Shown here: positions 54,045 through 63,735 of the stretch, in pieces
How the letters are laid out: every line of letters begins with the position of its first letter
Numbering within the stretch: the first letter of the stretch is position 1
Source of the DNA: Parasphingorhabdus marina DSM 22363
GTDB taxonomy: Bacteria > Pseudomonadota > Alphaproteobacteria > Sphingomonadales > Sphingomonadaceae
Direction: 5' to 3'
Assembly: GCF_900128895.1 (NCBI RefSeq)
Contig: NZ_FSQW01000002.1
Coordinates: 1,240,001-1,304,000 of the forward strand
Length of the DNA stretch: 64,000 nt
Made by a program: the position numbers and the translations under genes
The notes under the pieces: generated by a model
Databases searched by the model: none
Told to the model about the DNA's origin: nothing
What the model saw: only the letters and a program-made list of their open reading frames with translations

Positions 54045-54142
54045 GCTTTCGGCGCTTCGGCCGACTCCAAAATTCAAAGATTACGCATTTTGACACCCCA
54101 ATGCATGTCGCCTGAGGGCATGCTTTCTGCTAGGCATGCCTC

Positions 54143-56425
54143 ATGGACACAAAACCGAATCCTGTTCCGGTCACCGCGCGGAATATTCTCACGGGGTTGC
54201 GCGAGATCATGGCCGCGTCAACCAATGCGCAGTCGAAACTGAATCAGGTTGTCGATACCATTGCTGACGCCGTCAGCAGTGAGGTGTGCTCAATCTATCT
54301 GCGCCGCGATGGCGTGCTCGAACTTTTCGCCACGCGCGGTCTGAACCAGGAAGCTGTCCACGTCACAAAACTCGCTTTGGGGGAAGGACTTACCGGCTAT
54401 ATTGCTAATAATGTCGAAACCCTGAACCTGGACGAGGCGGCCAGCCATCCGGACTTTCAATACAGGCCGGAAACCGGTGAGGAAAAATTCCACAGCTTTG
54501 CCGGCGTCCCGATCATCCGCAACCAGAAAGCGGTCGGGGTATTATGCGCCCAGCATATTGAACCGCGGAAATATCATGAAGAGGAAATCGAAGCTTTTCA
54601 GACGGCGGCGATGGTGCTGTCCGAACTGATTTCCAATGCGGAACTGATTGATGACAATAGCGCGGAAATCACCGAGGCGACCGAAAGCGGTGCCATCCGG
54701 CTCTCGGGGTTCCAACTGGTCAAGGGCAAGGCCAGCGGACATGCCGTTTTTCACCAGCCACGCGTGAAGATCGAGCATACGGTCGCAGAAGATATCGAAG
54801 CCGAACGCCACCGCGTTTACTCTGCATTCGACAAGATGCGGGTCCAGATCGATAATATGACGACCCAGGCGGAATTCGGTGTCGGCGGGGAACATGAAGA
54901 GGTGCTCGAAACCTACAAGATGTTCGCTTATGACGAAGGCTGGAGCCGGCGGATCAACGAGGCGATCGACAGCGGTCTGACCGCCGAGGCCGCGATCGAA
55001 CGCGTGCAGCAGCATACCCGCATGCGGATGCGCCAGATTGACGATCCGCTGCTTGCCGACCGGATGCATGATCTCGAGGATCTGGCCAACCGGCTGCTGC
55101 GGATCGTGTCAGGACAAATGGGTACGGCGGCCACTCTCGGCCTGCGCCAGGACACCATCTTGATCGCGCGCAATCTCGGTCCGGCAGAGCTGCTCGAATA
55201 TGATCGGCGACGGCTCAAGGGGGTCGTGCTCGAGGAAGGTTCGCTGACCGCCCATGTCACCATCATTGCAAGGGCCATGGGCATTCCCATTCTTGGTCAG
55301 GTGCCGGGCCTCAGGCAGCGGATTCGCGAAAATGATCTGCTGCTCCTCAATGTCGATGACAATGCGCTGTTCGTGCGTCCGAATCCGTCGATGGAGGAAG
55401 CGTTCGAGGCACAGGTGGAACTCAGCCAGAAAAAGCGGGCCACCTATATGGCACTCCGCGACAAGGAGCCCATTTCGCTCGATGGCACGCGGATTGCGCT
55501 AAACATCAATGCCGGACTGCGGGACGATGTCGGCATGCTGAAACTGACCGGCGCCGATGGTATCGGACTGTTCCGGACCGAATTCCAGTTTCTTGTGGCG
55601 GCCACCATGCCGGGTCGGGCGGGCCAGTTGCGACTCTACCGCGACGTCCTCGATGCGGCGGGCGACAAGCCTGTGATATTCCGGACGGTGGATATTGGTG
55701 GCGACAAGCCCCTGCCCTATTTTCAGGCCAGCGAAGTCAGGGAAGAAAACCCGGCCATGGGCTGGCGCGCCCTGCGGATAGGGCTCGAACGGGATGCGCT
55801 GATGAAGGTTCAGGCGCGGGCCTTGCTGGAGGCGTCCGCCGGAAGAAAACTCAACGTGATGTTTCCAATGATCGCCGAACCATGGGAATTTGACGAAGCC
55901 AAGGCGGTTTTTGAGAAACAGCTGGCCTTCCTGAAAGACCGGAAAAAACAATTGCCGATTTCCATTCGCTATGGCGCGATGCTGGAAGTCCCGGCGCTGG
56001 CCGAGTGCCTCGACCTGATCGCACCCAGGCTCGATTTCCTTTCGATCGGCACCAATGATCTCACCCAGTTCCTGTTTGCCGCAGATCGCAGCAACCCCAA
56101 GCTGGCCGAGCGGTTCGACTGGCTCAGCCCGGCCATCCTGCGCTATTTGCGCCGGATCGCGCGTCAGGCAGACTCGCTGGGCGTTGAGCTCAGCGTATGT
56201 GGAGAAATGGGTGGTCGTACACTGGACGCTCTGGCCTTGCTCGGCCTCGGGATCCGCCGATTGTCGATTACACCCGCATCCGTTGGACCGATCAAGGCGA
56301 TGATCCGTTCCGTGAATCTGGAGGACATTTCGGCGTTTATGGAAGACCATCTGTCCAGCCCGATCACCGATTCCCGAACCGCGCTGGAAAAATGGGCGCA
56401 AGAGCGCAAGATCGATCTCGGCTAA
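54143..56425 (+). CDS. ptsP: Phosphoenolpyruvate-protein phosphotransferase PtsP (EI-Ntr)
   Basis: 760 aa. Entry enzyme of the nitrogen PTS, which regulates carbon, nitrogen and potassium metabolism. N-terminal GAF domain (about 20-165: GLTGYIANNVETLNLDEAASHPDF, FAGVPIIRN), then the EI part with phospho-histidine H371 in GSLTAHVTIIARAMGIP. The PEP-binding barrel has GIGLFRTEFQF, RTVDIGGDKPLPYF, FLSIGTNDLTQ and the active-site cysteine in ELSVCGEMGG. NPr (ptsO) and EIIA-Ntr (ptsN) are not in the window. Confidence 0.97.
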   Translation: MDTKPNPVPVTARNILTGLREIMAASTNAQSKLNQVVDTIADAVSSEVCSIYLRRDGVLELFATRGLNQEAVHVTKLALGEGLTGYIANNVETLNLDEAASHPDFQYRPETGEEKFHSFAGVPIIRNQKAVGVLCAQHIEPRKYHEEEIEAFQTAAMVLSELISNAELIDDNSAEITEATESGAIRLSGFQLVKGKASGHAVFHQPRVKIEHTVAEDIEAERHRVYSAFDKMRVQIDNMTTQAEFGVGGEHEEVLETYKMFAYDEGWSRRINEAIDSGLTAEAAIERVQQHTRMRMRQIDDPLLADRMHDLEDLANRLLRIVSGQMGTAATLGLRQDTILIARNLGPAELLEYDRRRLKGVVLEEGSLTAHVTIIARAMGIPILGQVPGLRQRIRENDLLLLNVDDNALFVRPNPSMEEAFEAQVELSQKKRATYMALRDKEPISLDGTRIALNINAGLRDDVGMLKLTGADGIGLFRTEFQFLVAATMPGRAGQLRLYRDVLDAAGDKPVIFRTVDIGGDKPLPYFQASEVREENPAMGWRALRIGLERDALMKVQARALLEASAGRKLNVMFPMIAEPWEFDEAKAVFEKQLAFLKDRKKQLPISIRYGAMLEVPALAECLDLIAPRLDFLSIGTNDLTQFLFAADRSNPKLAERFDWLSPAILRYLRRIARQADSLGVELSVCGEMGGRTLDALALLGLGIRRLSITPASVGPIKAMIRSVNLEDISAFMEDHLSSPITDSRTALEKWAQERKIDLG

Positions 56426-56549
56426 ACATCTATTTACAAATTCCGATTCACCGGCCGGTGATTGCCATTGACATTTGGCCGTCCAGATGGCTTTTCTGTT
56501 TGCAGTTGGGGGAAAGGGTCGCACCGCGAACCGGCCGCTGGAGAGTGAT

Positions 56550-57437
56550 ATGGCCGCAGAATCGATTGACAATGAAGAGAATGATGACGGTGTAGCAGAA
56601 CTCAGTTTGCACAGCGCAGGCCAATTGCTCAAACAGGCGCGCGAGCAAAAAAATCTGACCATCGAGGAAGTCGCGAAGACAACGCGCATCCCGCAACGAC
56701 ATTTGTCATCCATTGAAATTGGGGATTTTGAGGCGCTTCCGGGACGAACCTATGCCATCGGATTCGGGAAATCCTATGCCAGAGCTGTCGGACTGAGCGA
56801 TGCCGCCATTGGCACGCAGCTGCGCGAAGAAATGGATGATCAGGGCCATGCCGCCTATCAACCGGAAACCAGCGGCTATTCCCCTGCCAGTCCGAGCAGC
56901 ATTCCTCCGAAGACCCTGGCCGTTGTTGCCGCGGGCCTCGGTGCAATCATTCTCGTCGGCTATATTGTCTGGCGTACGGTGATCTTGCAGCCATCCGATT
57001 TTGATGCGCTGGGCAACAGCACCGATCTTGCCGACAACGGTAATTCGGCCAGCGATATCGTCACCGATGGCACCATCCCGGCTGCCGCGGGAGATCAGCC
57101 GTCCGCGGATGGTACTGTTGTCCTCACGGCAACCGAGACTGTCTGGCTGAAAATCTATGATGAAAACGGCGACCGCCTGTTTGAAAAAGAGATGGCACCG
57201 GGCGAAACCTACACGGTGCCTTCGGATGCCGCAGGACCCCAGATCCTGACGGGTCGACCGGACGCACTCACTGTCACGATCGACGGCAATGTGATCCCTG
57301 CGCTGGGGACCGCAGAACGAACAATCAAGGATGTCGGGATCAGCGCGGCGGCCCTGCTTGCACGCAACAATGTCGGAAGCGAAGCATCCAGTAGTGTCGG
57401 CAACACCAATAGTGGAAATAGCGACAACGCTGAGTAG
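56550..57437 (+). CDS. RodZ-like helix-turn-helix membrane protein (DUF4115)
   Basis: 295 aa from ATG 56550 with GGAG 6 nt upstream. N-terminal Xre-type HTH (about 25-85: AGQLLKQAREQKNLTIEEVAKTTRIPQRHLSSIE), a TM helix near 115-140, and a periplasmic DUF4115 domain (about 190-265: TETVWLKIYDENGDRLFEKEMAPGE). This is the RodZ architecture, in which the HTH binds MreB and the protein supports cell shape. ispG, the usual neighbour, is absent. Confidence 0.88.
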   Translation: MAAESIDNEENDDGVAELSLHSAGQLLKQAREQKNLTIEEVAKTTRIPQRHLSSIEIGDFEALPGRTYAIGFGKSYARAVGLSDAAIGTQLREEMDDQGHAAYQPETSGYSPASPSSIPPKTLAVVAAGLGAIILVGYIVWRTVILQPSDFDALGNSTDLADNGNSASDIVTDGTIPAAAGDQPSADGTVVLTATETVWLKIYDENGDRLFEKEMAPGETYTVPSDAAGPQILTGRPDALTVTIDGNVIPALGTAERTIKDVGISAAALLARNNVGSEASSSVGNTNSGNSDNAE

Positions 57438-57510
57438 CGCGTGGTCGGTCTCGTTTATCAATAACTGGGTGTCGGCATGACCGATCCTGCTTTGCTTTTG
57501 CAACTCGTTT

Positions 57511-57518
57511 ATGGTTAA
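57511..57518 (-). promoter_or_regulatory. TTAACCAT motif upstream of the cpoB-like gene
   Basis: A TTAACCAT octamer on the minus strand, 41-48 bp upstream of the CpoB-like start codon, similar to the distance of the ftsK copy from its gene. Confidence 0.35.
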
Positions 57519-57558
57519 CAGAAAGCTGAAATTCCGTTTGAGCCTCAGGAGCCACTGC

Positions 57559-58422
57559 ATGAAATTGTTCGTTTTGCCCTTCCTCGTTTCGGGCTTGCTC
57601 TTTTCCGTTCCCGCCGCGGCGCAGGAAAGCGGTGTGGACAAGCGGGTCGAGCGCCTGGAAAAAGAAATGCGCGCTGTACAACGAAAGGTTTTCCCGGGCG
57701 GTTCTTCAAGGTTTTTCGAACCCGACATTGCACCGGAAACGGAGACAGCCAACGCCCCTGCAACCACAACGTCCGCCGTATCGGACCTGATTACCCGGGT
57801 TGATGCCCTGGAACGCAGCCTCGCGAACCTGACCGACCAGGTAGAACGCAACGGCTTTCGCATGAAGCAGATCGAAGACAAGCTGGCCGCAATGGAAACG
57901 GCGCCCGCACCGCCAGCAATTGGTGACAGCGGACCATCGTCAACCGCAACAACCACGCCCGCCGCGGCAACACCGGCGCCGGATCCGGAGCGCGTCAGCG
58001 CGGTGGCGGCCATTGTGATGCCCGACACCGGTGACGCCGGGGAAGATTCCTACATTTACGGCTTCCGTCTCTGGGAGGCCAAATATTATCCCGAGGCGCA
58101 GGCGCAGCTGAAGAAAACGGTCGAGGATCATCCCGACCACCGCCGTGCCAGCTTTGCCCAAAATTTGCTGGGCCGCGCGTATCTGGATGACGGCAAGCCC
58201 GCTCTGGCATCGGTTGCCCTCTATGAAAATTACCAGAAACGGCCGCGCGGCGGTCGCGCAGCCGACAGCCTGTATTTTCTGAGCACTGCTCTGGTGCAGC
58301 TGGACAAAAAGGACGATGCCTGCCGGGTATTGGCCGAACTGGAGGACGTCTATCCCGATCTGGCGAGCGGTCGCCTGGCCCGGCGCGTTGCCAGCGGGAA
58401 ACAGGCCGCCAATTGCCGGTAG
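57559..58422 (+). CDS. CpoB/YbgF-like periplasmic protein
   Basis: 287 aa from ATG 57559 (AGGAG at 8 nt). Signal peptide ending PAAAQES. N-terminal coiled coil (about 24-45 and 75-115: VERLEKEMRAVQRK, RVDALERSLANLTDQV), an Ala/Pro/Thr-rich linker, then TPR repeats (about 165-275: YIYGFRLWEAKYYPEAQAQL, NLLGRAYLDDGKPALA). CpoB/YbgF links the Tol-Pal system to peptidoglycan synthesis during division. The tol-pal genes themselves are not here, but the ybgF-tilS-ftsH order is. Confidence 0.87.
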   Translation: MKLFVLPFLVSGLLFSVPAAAQESGVDKRVERLEKEMRAVQRKVFPGGSSRFFEPDIAPETETANAPATTTSAVSDLITRVDALERSLANLTDQVERNGFRMKQIEDKLAAMETAPAPPAIGDSGPSSTATTTPAAATPAPDPERVSAVAAIVMPDTGDAGEDSYIYGFRLWEAKYYPEAQAQLKKTVEDHPDHRRASFAQNLLGRAYLDDGKPALASVALYENYQKRPRGGRAADSLYFLSTALVQLDKKDDACRVLAELEDVYPDLASGRLARRVASGKQAANCR

Positions 58423-58449
58423 TCATGTGGGGCCCGGGATCTTTGGCAC

Positions 58450-59397
58450 GTGACTGAAGTCTCCCTCCAGGATCGTTTTGCCCTGGCGCTGAACAAACTG
58501 CTTCCGGATTTTGCCGACAATAGTGACCGGCTGGGTCTGGCCGTATCGGGCGGGCCTGACAGCCTTGCGCTCCTTCTGCTCGCCCATCAGCACAGCCCTG
58601 ACCGGATCGCTGCGGCCAGTGTCGATCACGGCTTGCGCCCGGAAGCACGAGCAGAATGCAAATTCGTGGCCAGCCTCTGCGCCGACAGGGGCATACCCCA
58701 TGAAATATTGCAGCCCGCCATTCCCATTCGGGGCAGTATTCAGGCGGAAGCCCGAAAGGTCCGCTATACCTTGCTGGGCGGCTGGCTGGAGCGGCACCAG
58801 ATTGCCTGGCTCGCCACCGCCCATCATGCCGATGATCAACTGGAAACCCTGGTCATGCGGATTTTGCGGGGCAGCGGACTGGACGGCATGTCGGCCATTC
58901 GGTCGCGACGCGGGCATATCATTCGTCCGCTGTTGCATCTGGCCAAGGATGAGCTGGCGGAGTTTGTTGCGGCTCAGGGCATCACTCCGATTGACGACCC
59001 GTCCAATGCCGACAACAGTTTCGATCGGGTCCGAATTCGCAAGGCATTAGCTGAGTTACAGGGGTTCAATGTCAGCAACGCGAGCCAGAGTGCTGCCGCG
59101 CTGGACGACTCCCGGACAGCATTGCAGTGGGCGGTTGACCAACAGGCCGATCAACATTTGCGCAAGACCGGGACGGGTGCTGTGCTGGAGCGCTGGGATT
59201 TTCCGCATGAAATCGTGCGCCGCCTGGTGCTGAAATCCCTGCATCTATGCGATCCGGCCCTTTCGCCGCGGGGTGCGCAACTCGAACGGACCATTTCCGC
59301 CTTGCAGCAGGGTCAGACGGTGACGATTGGAGATATCATCTGCAAAGGTGGTAAAAAATGGCAATTTTCCAAGGCCCCCAGTCGCCGAAGCAGTTGA
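58450..59397 (+). CDS. tilS: tRNA(Ile)-lysidine synthetase
   Basis: 315 aa, GTG start at 58450. TilS modifies C34 of the tRNA-Ile CAU anticodon to lysidine. PP-loop SGGPDS at 33-38, then ASVDHGLRPEAR, the HHADDQLETLVMRILRGSGLDGM signature and DPSNADNSFDRVRIRK. The C-terminal domain is short, giving a small TilS as in other alphaproteobacteria. It is followed by 171 bp before ftsH. Confidence 0.95.
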   Translation: MTEVSLQDRFALALNKLLPDFADNSDRLGLAVSGGPDSLALLLLAHQHSPDRIAAASVDHGLRPEARAECKFVASLCADRGIPHEILQPAIPIRGSIQAEARKVRYTLLGGWLERHQIAWLATAHHADDQLETLVMRILRGSGLDGMSAIRSRRGHIIRPLLHLAKDELAEFVAAQGITPIDDPSNADNSFDRVRIRKALAELQGFNVSNASQSAAALDDSRTALQWAVDQQADQHLRKTGTGAVLERWDFPHEIVRRLVLKSLHLCDPALSPRGAQLERTISALQQGQTVTIGDIICKGGKKWQFSKAPSRRSS

Positions 59398-59441
59398 ATT
59401 CCGGACAAAATCCAGACGGCATCGGGCGGCCATGGGGGTCA

Positions 59442-59451
59442 CTCCGTCAAA
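59442..59451 (+). repeat. CTCCGTCAAA decamer, copy 3
   Basis: Third copy, 45 bp after the tilS stop, again after a G-rich stretch (GGGCGGCCATGGGGG). It precedes the ftsH start region. Confidence 0.4.
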
Positions 59452-59568
59452 AACATGGCTAATGATATTGTCATTACCCGGAAAAGACCTATCTTGAGGG
59501 AAGAATTTCCCCGCCAGAAGCCAAAACCGGGCACTGGTCCGCTGAATAATGACAGGACGCACGACATC

Positions 59569-61527
59569 ATGAATGACGAACAGGATCCCAAGGAAAATCC
59601 GTGGATGAAAAGCATGCTCATCTGGGCAGGCGTCATCGTCGCACTGCTGCTGACCGTGTCCATGTTTGGCGCAGGCGCTACGGCCGAACAGGGTAGCGCG
59701 ATGAGCTATTCATCCTTCCGCGACAAGGTTGCGGAAGGCAGCGTCAAAAGCGTCGCTATTGCTCCTGACCAGATTTCCGGTGAACTGACCAACGGCGACC
59801 GCTTCACCACCACGCCCGTCGGCAATGATACCGGCCTCGTAAAGCTGCTCGACGACAATGGCGTCGACTATAGCGGCCAGGCCGAAGAAACCCCAAGCAT
59901 CTGGCAATATCTCCTGATCCAGTCCCTGCCCTTCATCCTTATTCTCGGCATCGCGTTTTTCGTGCTGCGGCAAATGCAGAAAGGCAGCGGCAGCGGCGCC
60001 ATGGGCTTTGGCAAGTCCAAGGCAAAGATGCTCACCGAAAAACAGGGCAAGGTGACCTTCGAAGATGTGGCTGGTATCGACGAAGCGCGGGAAGAGCTGG
60101 AAGAGATTGTCGAGTTTCTGAAAAACCCCGGACGCTTTGCAAAGCTGGGCGGCCAGATCCCGAAGGGCGCGCTGCTGGTCGGCTCACCGGGTACGGGTAA
60201 AACGCTGCTCGCCCGGGCCATTGCCGGAGAGGCTGGTGTGCCGTTTTTCACGATTTCCGGTTCCGACTTTGTCGAAATGTTCGTCGGCGTCGGCGCCAGC
60301 CGTGTCCGCGACATGTTTGAACAGGCCAAAAAGAACGCGCCCTGTATCGTGTTTATCGACGAGATCGATGCAGTGGGTCGCCACCGTGGTGCCGGCCTCG
60401 GCAACGGCAATGACGAGCGCGAACAGACGCTGAACCAGCTGCTGGTCGAAATGGACGGTTTTGAAGCCAACGAAGGCATTATCATTATCGCCGCCACCAA
60501 CCGGCCGGATGTGCTTGATCCGGCGCTGCTGCGTCCTGGTCGCTTTGACCGCCAGGTCGTGGTCCCGCGTCCCGACATTGAGGGCCGCGAAAAGATTCTC
60601 GAAGTGCACATGAAGAAGGTGCCGATTGCACCCGACGTCAATGCGCGCACCATTGCCCGTGGCACGCCCGGATTTTCCGGTGCTGATCTCGCCAACCTGG
60701 TGAACGAAGCCGCCCTGATGGCTGCCCGGCGCGGCAAGCGCATGGTGGCGATGGACGAGTTCGAAGCGGCCAAGGACAAGGTCATGATGGGCACCGAACG
60801 CAAGTCGATGGTGATGACCGAAGACGAAAAGAAAATGACCGCCTATCACGAAGCAGGCCATGCATTGGTCGCTGTCCACGAACCGGCTTCCGACCCGATT
60901 CACAAGGCCACCATCATTCCGCGTGGCCGCGCACTGGGCATGGTCATGCGCCTGCCCGAGCGGGACAATTACAGCTATCACCGGGACAAGATGCACGCCA
61001 ATATGGCTGTATCGATGGGCGGCCGTGTCGCCGAAGAAATCATCTTTGGCTATGACAAGGTGTCTTCCGGCGCATCCGGCGACATTCAATATGCGACAAA
61101 ACTGGCCCGTGACATGGTCACCCAGTGGGGCATGTCCGACAAGATGGGGCCTCTGCAATATGAAGAGGAACAGGGTGAAACCTTTCTCGGCTATTCCCAG
61201 GCTCAGCGCGTCCATATGTCCGACGAAACCGCCAAACTGATCGACAAGGAAATCCGCGGACTGGTTGATGCCGGTTATGACCGGGCAAAGGACGTGCTCA
61301 CCACGCACGAGAAGCAGTTGCACCTGCTGGCCAATGCCTTGCTGGAATATGAAACCCTGTCCGGGGACGAAATTGACGAGCTCATTGAAACGGGCAAATT
61401 CGAACGGCCGGACGGCGATGTGATCAAGCCGTCCGAAGTTCCCAGCGTCGGAACGTCGATCCCCAAAGCCGGGAAGAAGCGGAAGGGTCCGTTTGGCGGC
61501 GGAGATCCCAAGCCACAGGGCATCTGA
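59569..61527 (+). CDS. ftsH: ATP-dependent zinc metalloprotease FtsH
   Basis: 652 aa from ATG 59569 ([12 protein letters not shown]). I prefer this to an upstream in-frame ATG at 59455, because alphaproteobacterial FtsH begins close to the first TM helix and 59455 has no ribosome site. Two TM helices (about 16-36 and 115-135), AAA module with Walker A GSPGTGKT (205-212), Walker [37 protein letters not shown]. The zinc motif is HEAGH at 427-431. It degrades membrane proteins and LpxC-type regulators. Confidence 0.96.
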   Translation: MNDEQDPKENPWMKSMLIWAGVIVALLLTVSMFGAGATAEQGSAMSYSSFRDKVAEGSVKSVAIAPDQISGELTNGDRFTTTPVGNDTGLVKLLDDNGVDYSGQAEETPSIWQYLLIQSLPFILILGIAFFVLRQMQKGSGSGAMGFGKSKAKMLTEKQGKVTFEDVAGIDEAREELEEIVEFLKNPGRFAKLGGQIPKGALLVGSPGTGKTLLARAIAGEAGVPFFTISGSDFVEMFVGVGASRVRDMFEQAKKNAPCIVFIDEIDAVGRHRGAGLGNGNDEREQTLNQLLVEMDGFEANEGIIIIAATNRPDVLDPALLRPGRFDRQVVVPRPDIEGREKILEVHMKKVPIAPDVNARTIARGTPGFSGADLANLVNEAALMAARRGKRMVAMDEFEAAKDKVMMGTERKSMVMTEDEKKMTAYHEAGHALVAVHEPASDPIHKATIIPRGRALGMVMRLPERDNYSYHRDKMHANMAVSMGGRVAEEIIFGYDKVSSGASGDIQYATKLARDMVTQWGMSDKMGPLQYEEEQGETFLGYSQAQRVHMSDETAKLIDKEIRGLVDAGYDRAKDVLTTHEKQLHLLANALLEYETLSGDEIDELIETGKFERPDGDVIKPSEVPSVGTSIPKAGKKRKGPFGGGDPKPQGI

Positions 61528-61708
61528 AGCCCTGTCCGCGACAGTCCGGGCACGAGACCCGATCAAATCCGGTATTTTGCGACGGACGGAACCTGGTGCC
61601 CGTTGAAGGAATCGGTCAGGCGTAGTAAATTTCCTTTTGTTCGGCAGCGGTTTACAGGGGACCGTTTCCGGACAATCCGGGGGCTTCTGCAGGAAGGAGT
61701 TGCCCCGC

Positions 61709-62275
61709 ATGTCCAGATTTCTGAAAACTGCACTCATCACCGCCATGGCGTTGCCCGCATCAGCACAAGCCGCGACCGTGATGGATACCCAGGCCCAGAC
61801 GAGCGCCGGGCAATTGTTCACCTACAGTTTTGGCGGGCTGGAACCGGCCACCGGTCCCGGAACGATTACGATTACAGCGCGCGGGGATTACTCGACGCCA
61901 TTTCCCGATATCGAGTTTCTGGAATATGATATCGAGGGCCTGTTGACCGGTGCCCTTGCACCCGTCGGCGCGGACAGTTTCACCCGGTTCAGTTTCAATG
62001 ATGTCGAATTCACGGCTGTTTTTGACCTGTCCCTCGCCGACCTGAACGGTCTGCTTTCCGACAATGTGATAGAATTATCGCTCGATCTCTCCGGTCCTGT
62101 GAACATTTTTGATGCCGATTCCTTCACGTCTGTGATGATCGACTATCCATCATCCAGTCCGACACCCGAGCCGGCCAGCTGGGCCATGATGATCGGCGGA
62201 TTCGGCCTTGTCGGAGGAGCGATGCGCCGCAGCCGCAAACGCCGGTTGCGATTTTCTGCTGACCCGTCCGCATAG
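61709..62275 (+). CDS. PEPxxWA-CTERM sorting domain protein
   Basis: 188 aa from ATG 61709 (AAGGAG upstream). Signal peptide ending AQAATVM, then a beta-rich body. The C-terminal sorting signal is textbook: PEPASWAMM, a hydrophobic stretch (IGGFGLVGGAM), then basic residues RRSRKRR. Such proteins are cut by an exosortase and end up in the matrix or outer envelope. No exosortase gene lies in the window. The function of the body is unknown. Confidence 0.9.
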   Translation: MSRFLKTALITAMALPASAQAATVMDTQAQTSAGQLFTYSFGGLEPATGPGTITITARGDYSTPFPDIEFLEYDIEGLLTGALAPVGADSFTRFSFNDVEFTAVFDLSLADLNGLLSDNVIELSLDLSGPVNIFDADSFTSVMIDYPSSSPTPEPASWAMMIGGFGLVGGAMRRSRKRRLRFSADPSA

Positions 62276-62366
62276 CCACCGGCACGCGCATCTGGCGAGT
62301 TGTCTGGTAGAGCAGGCTGCGTGAACAAGGCCTTGCCTCGGGCGGGTTTCACTGCAAAATGCCATA

Positions 62367-63200
62367 ATGGAATTTCTCGCCCCCTATGAATCTGCAATCC
62401 GATTGGGCGTTTTTGCAGGCATGTTGCTGATCATGGCGGTTGTTGAAGCCGTGATGCCCCGAAAACAGCGGGTGCAGCCGCGCGGATATCGATGGGCGAC
62501 AAATCTCGGTCTGGTCATCACCGGTACGCTGCTCTTGCGGGTTACTATGCCCATGTTGGCGATTGGAATGGCGCTCCTCGCCACACAAAATGGATGGGGG
62601 CTGCTGGCGATGATCACCCTGCCGCTCTGGGCGGAAATCATCATGGCCTTCCTGTTGCTCGATTTGCTGATCTATGCCCAGCATGTTGTGTTTCACAAGG
62701 TTCCGATATTCTGGCGGTTTCACAAGATCCATCATGCCGACCGCGATCTCGATGTGACCAGCGGGGTCCGCTTCCACCCGGTAGAGGCCGTCCTGTCGAT
62801 GCTGTGGAAACTGCTCTGCATTGCCGCAATCGGCCCGGCAGCAATCGCCGTCTTCCTGTTTGAGGTTATCCTGAACGCTGCATCATTATTTCATCATGCG
62901 AATTTTCGCCTGCCAGCTAGACTGGATTCTCTCCTGCGATGGATAATTGTCACGCCCGACATGCACCGGGTTCATCATTCGGTTCGCCCCGCAGAAACGG
63001 ACAGCAATTTCAGCTTCTTTCTGACCATCTGGGACCGGCTTTTCGGGACATATGTCGAGCAGCCCAAAGACGGACATGCAGGCATGACCATCGGACTGGA
63101 TGAATATCAGTCCGATGCGCCTTCGGGTCTCGGCTGGAGCCTGGTCGAGCCGTTTCGGTCACACAGCAAAAAGCCACAAAAAACGGGCGGTCACTCCTGA
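62367..63200 (+). CDS. Sterol desaturase family (fatty acid hydroxylase) protein
   Basis: 277 aa, four to five TM helices. The eight-histidine di-iron signature is complete: HVVFH (H106, H110), HKIHH (H119, H122, H123), LFHHANF, and HRVHHS (H200, H203, H204). The family hydroxylates or desaturates lipids; in sphingomonads such enzymes can act on carotenoids, hopanoids or ceramide chains, and none is proven here. Its TGA lies in the loop of a terminator. Confidence 0.92.
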   Translation: MEFLAPYESAIRLGVFAGMLLIMAVVEAVMPRKQRVQPRGYRWATNLGLVITGTLLLRVTMPMLAIGMALLATQNGWGLLAMITLPLWAEIIMAFLLLDLLIYAQHVVFHKVPIFWRFHKIHHADRDLDVTSGVRFHPVEAVLSMLWKLLCIAAIGPAAIAVFLFEVILNAASLFHHANFRLPARLDSLLRWIIVTPDMHRVHHSVRPAETDSNFSFFLTIWDRLFGTYVEQPKDGHAGMTIGLDEYQSDAPSGLGWSLVEPFRSHSKKPQKTGGHS

Positions 63201-63219
63201 GAGCACCGCCCGTTTTTTT
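63181..63219. terminator. Bidirectional rho-independent terminator
   Basis: AAACGGGCGGT (63181-63191) pairs with ACCGCCCGTTT (63205-63215), followed by TTTT to 63219; on the other strand the stem is followed by T residues from the A-run before 63181. It serves both the desaturase gene and the convergent rpoZ. The desaturase stop codon is inside the loop. Confidence 0.9.
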
Positions 63220-63236
63220 GAACAGCAAACTGGAGA

Positions 63237-63590
63237 TTAACGGCGGTTGGCGCCATAGTCTCCGGGGACGCCTGCACTGCGTGGCGGCGCGGCTGCGGTC
63301 AGCCGAAGGGCTTCTGCAGACTGGCTGATCGAACCGATTTCGTCCGGCGCATCATCATCATCAACCTGCACTTTGCGCAACGACTGAATGAGGCTGTCTT
63401 CCAGTTCATCCGGCTTGATCGTTTCTTCGGCAATCTCGCGCAGCGACACCACCGGATTTTTGTCACGGTCGCGGTCAATGGTCAGCTCCGCACCACCGGA
63501 AATTTCACGAGCGCGCTGCGCCGCAAAAAGCACCAGATCAAAACGATTGGTGACCTTGTCCACGCAGTCTTCAACGGTAACGCGAGCCAT
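63237..63590 (-). CDS. rpoZ: DNA-directed RNA polymerase subunit omega
   Basis: 117 aa from ATG 63590 ([10 protein letters not shown]). The omega signature is clear: [33 protein letters not shown], then [14 protein letters not shown]. The C-terminal extension is acidic ([10 protein letters not shown]) as in other alphaproteobacteria. Omega helps assemble RNA polymerase and forms part of a ppGpp site. rpoZ-spoT linkage cannot be tested because the plus-strand gene begins directly upstream. Confidence 0.95.
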   Translation of the reverse strand: MARVTVEDCVDKVTNRFDLVLFAAQRAREISGGAELTIDRDRDKNPVVSLREIAEETIKPDELEDSLIQSLRKVQVDDDDAPDEIGSISQSAEALRLTAAAPPRSAGVPGDYGANRR

Positions 63591-63735
63591 AAGCCGCTCC
63601 TGATTCTCTAAAATTCCTGAAAATGAGAGGTGCATCTAGGGTTTCAGCCAGCTTTTGTCAACAAATCCGTCACGCCGGCTGATCCCCGAACAGGCCAGTG
63701 TTGCGACGGCAAAGCGGATCGCCTACATCGCCGGA

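Noticed and set aside
60184-61821. 545-codon frame antisense to ftsH
   Set aside because: Histidine-rich composition and position show it to be the complement of ftsH codons.
61709-62275. Complete exosortase system around the PEP-CTERM gene
   Set aside because: No exosortase, PrsK or glycosyltransferase gene lies in the surrounding sequence; only the substrate protein is here.
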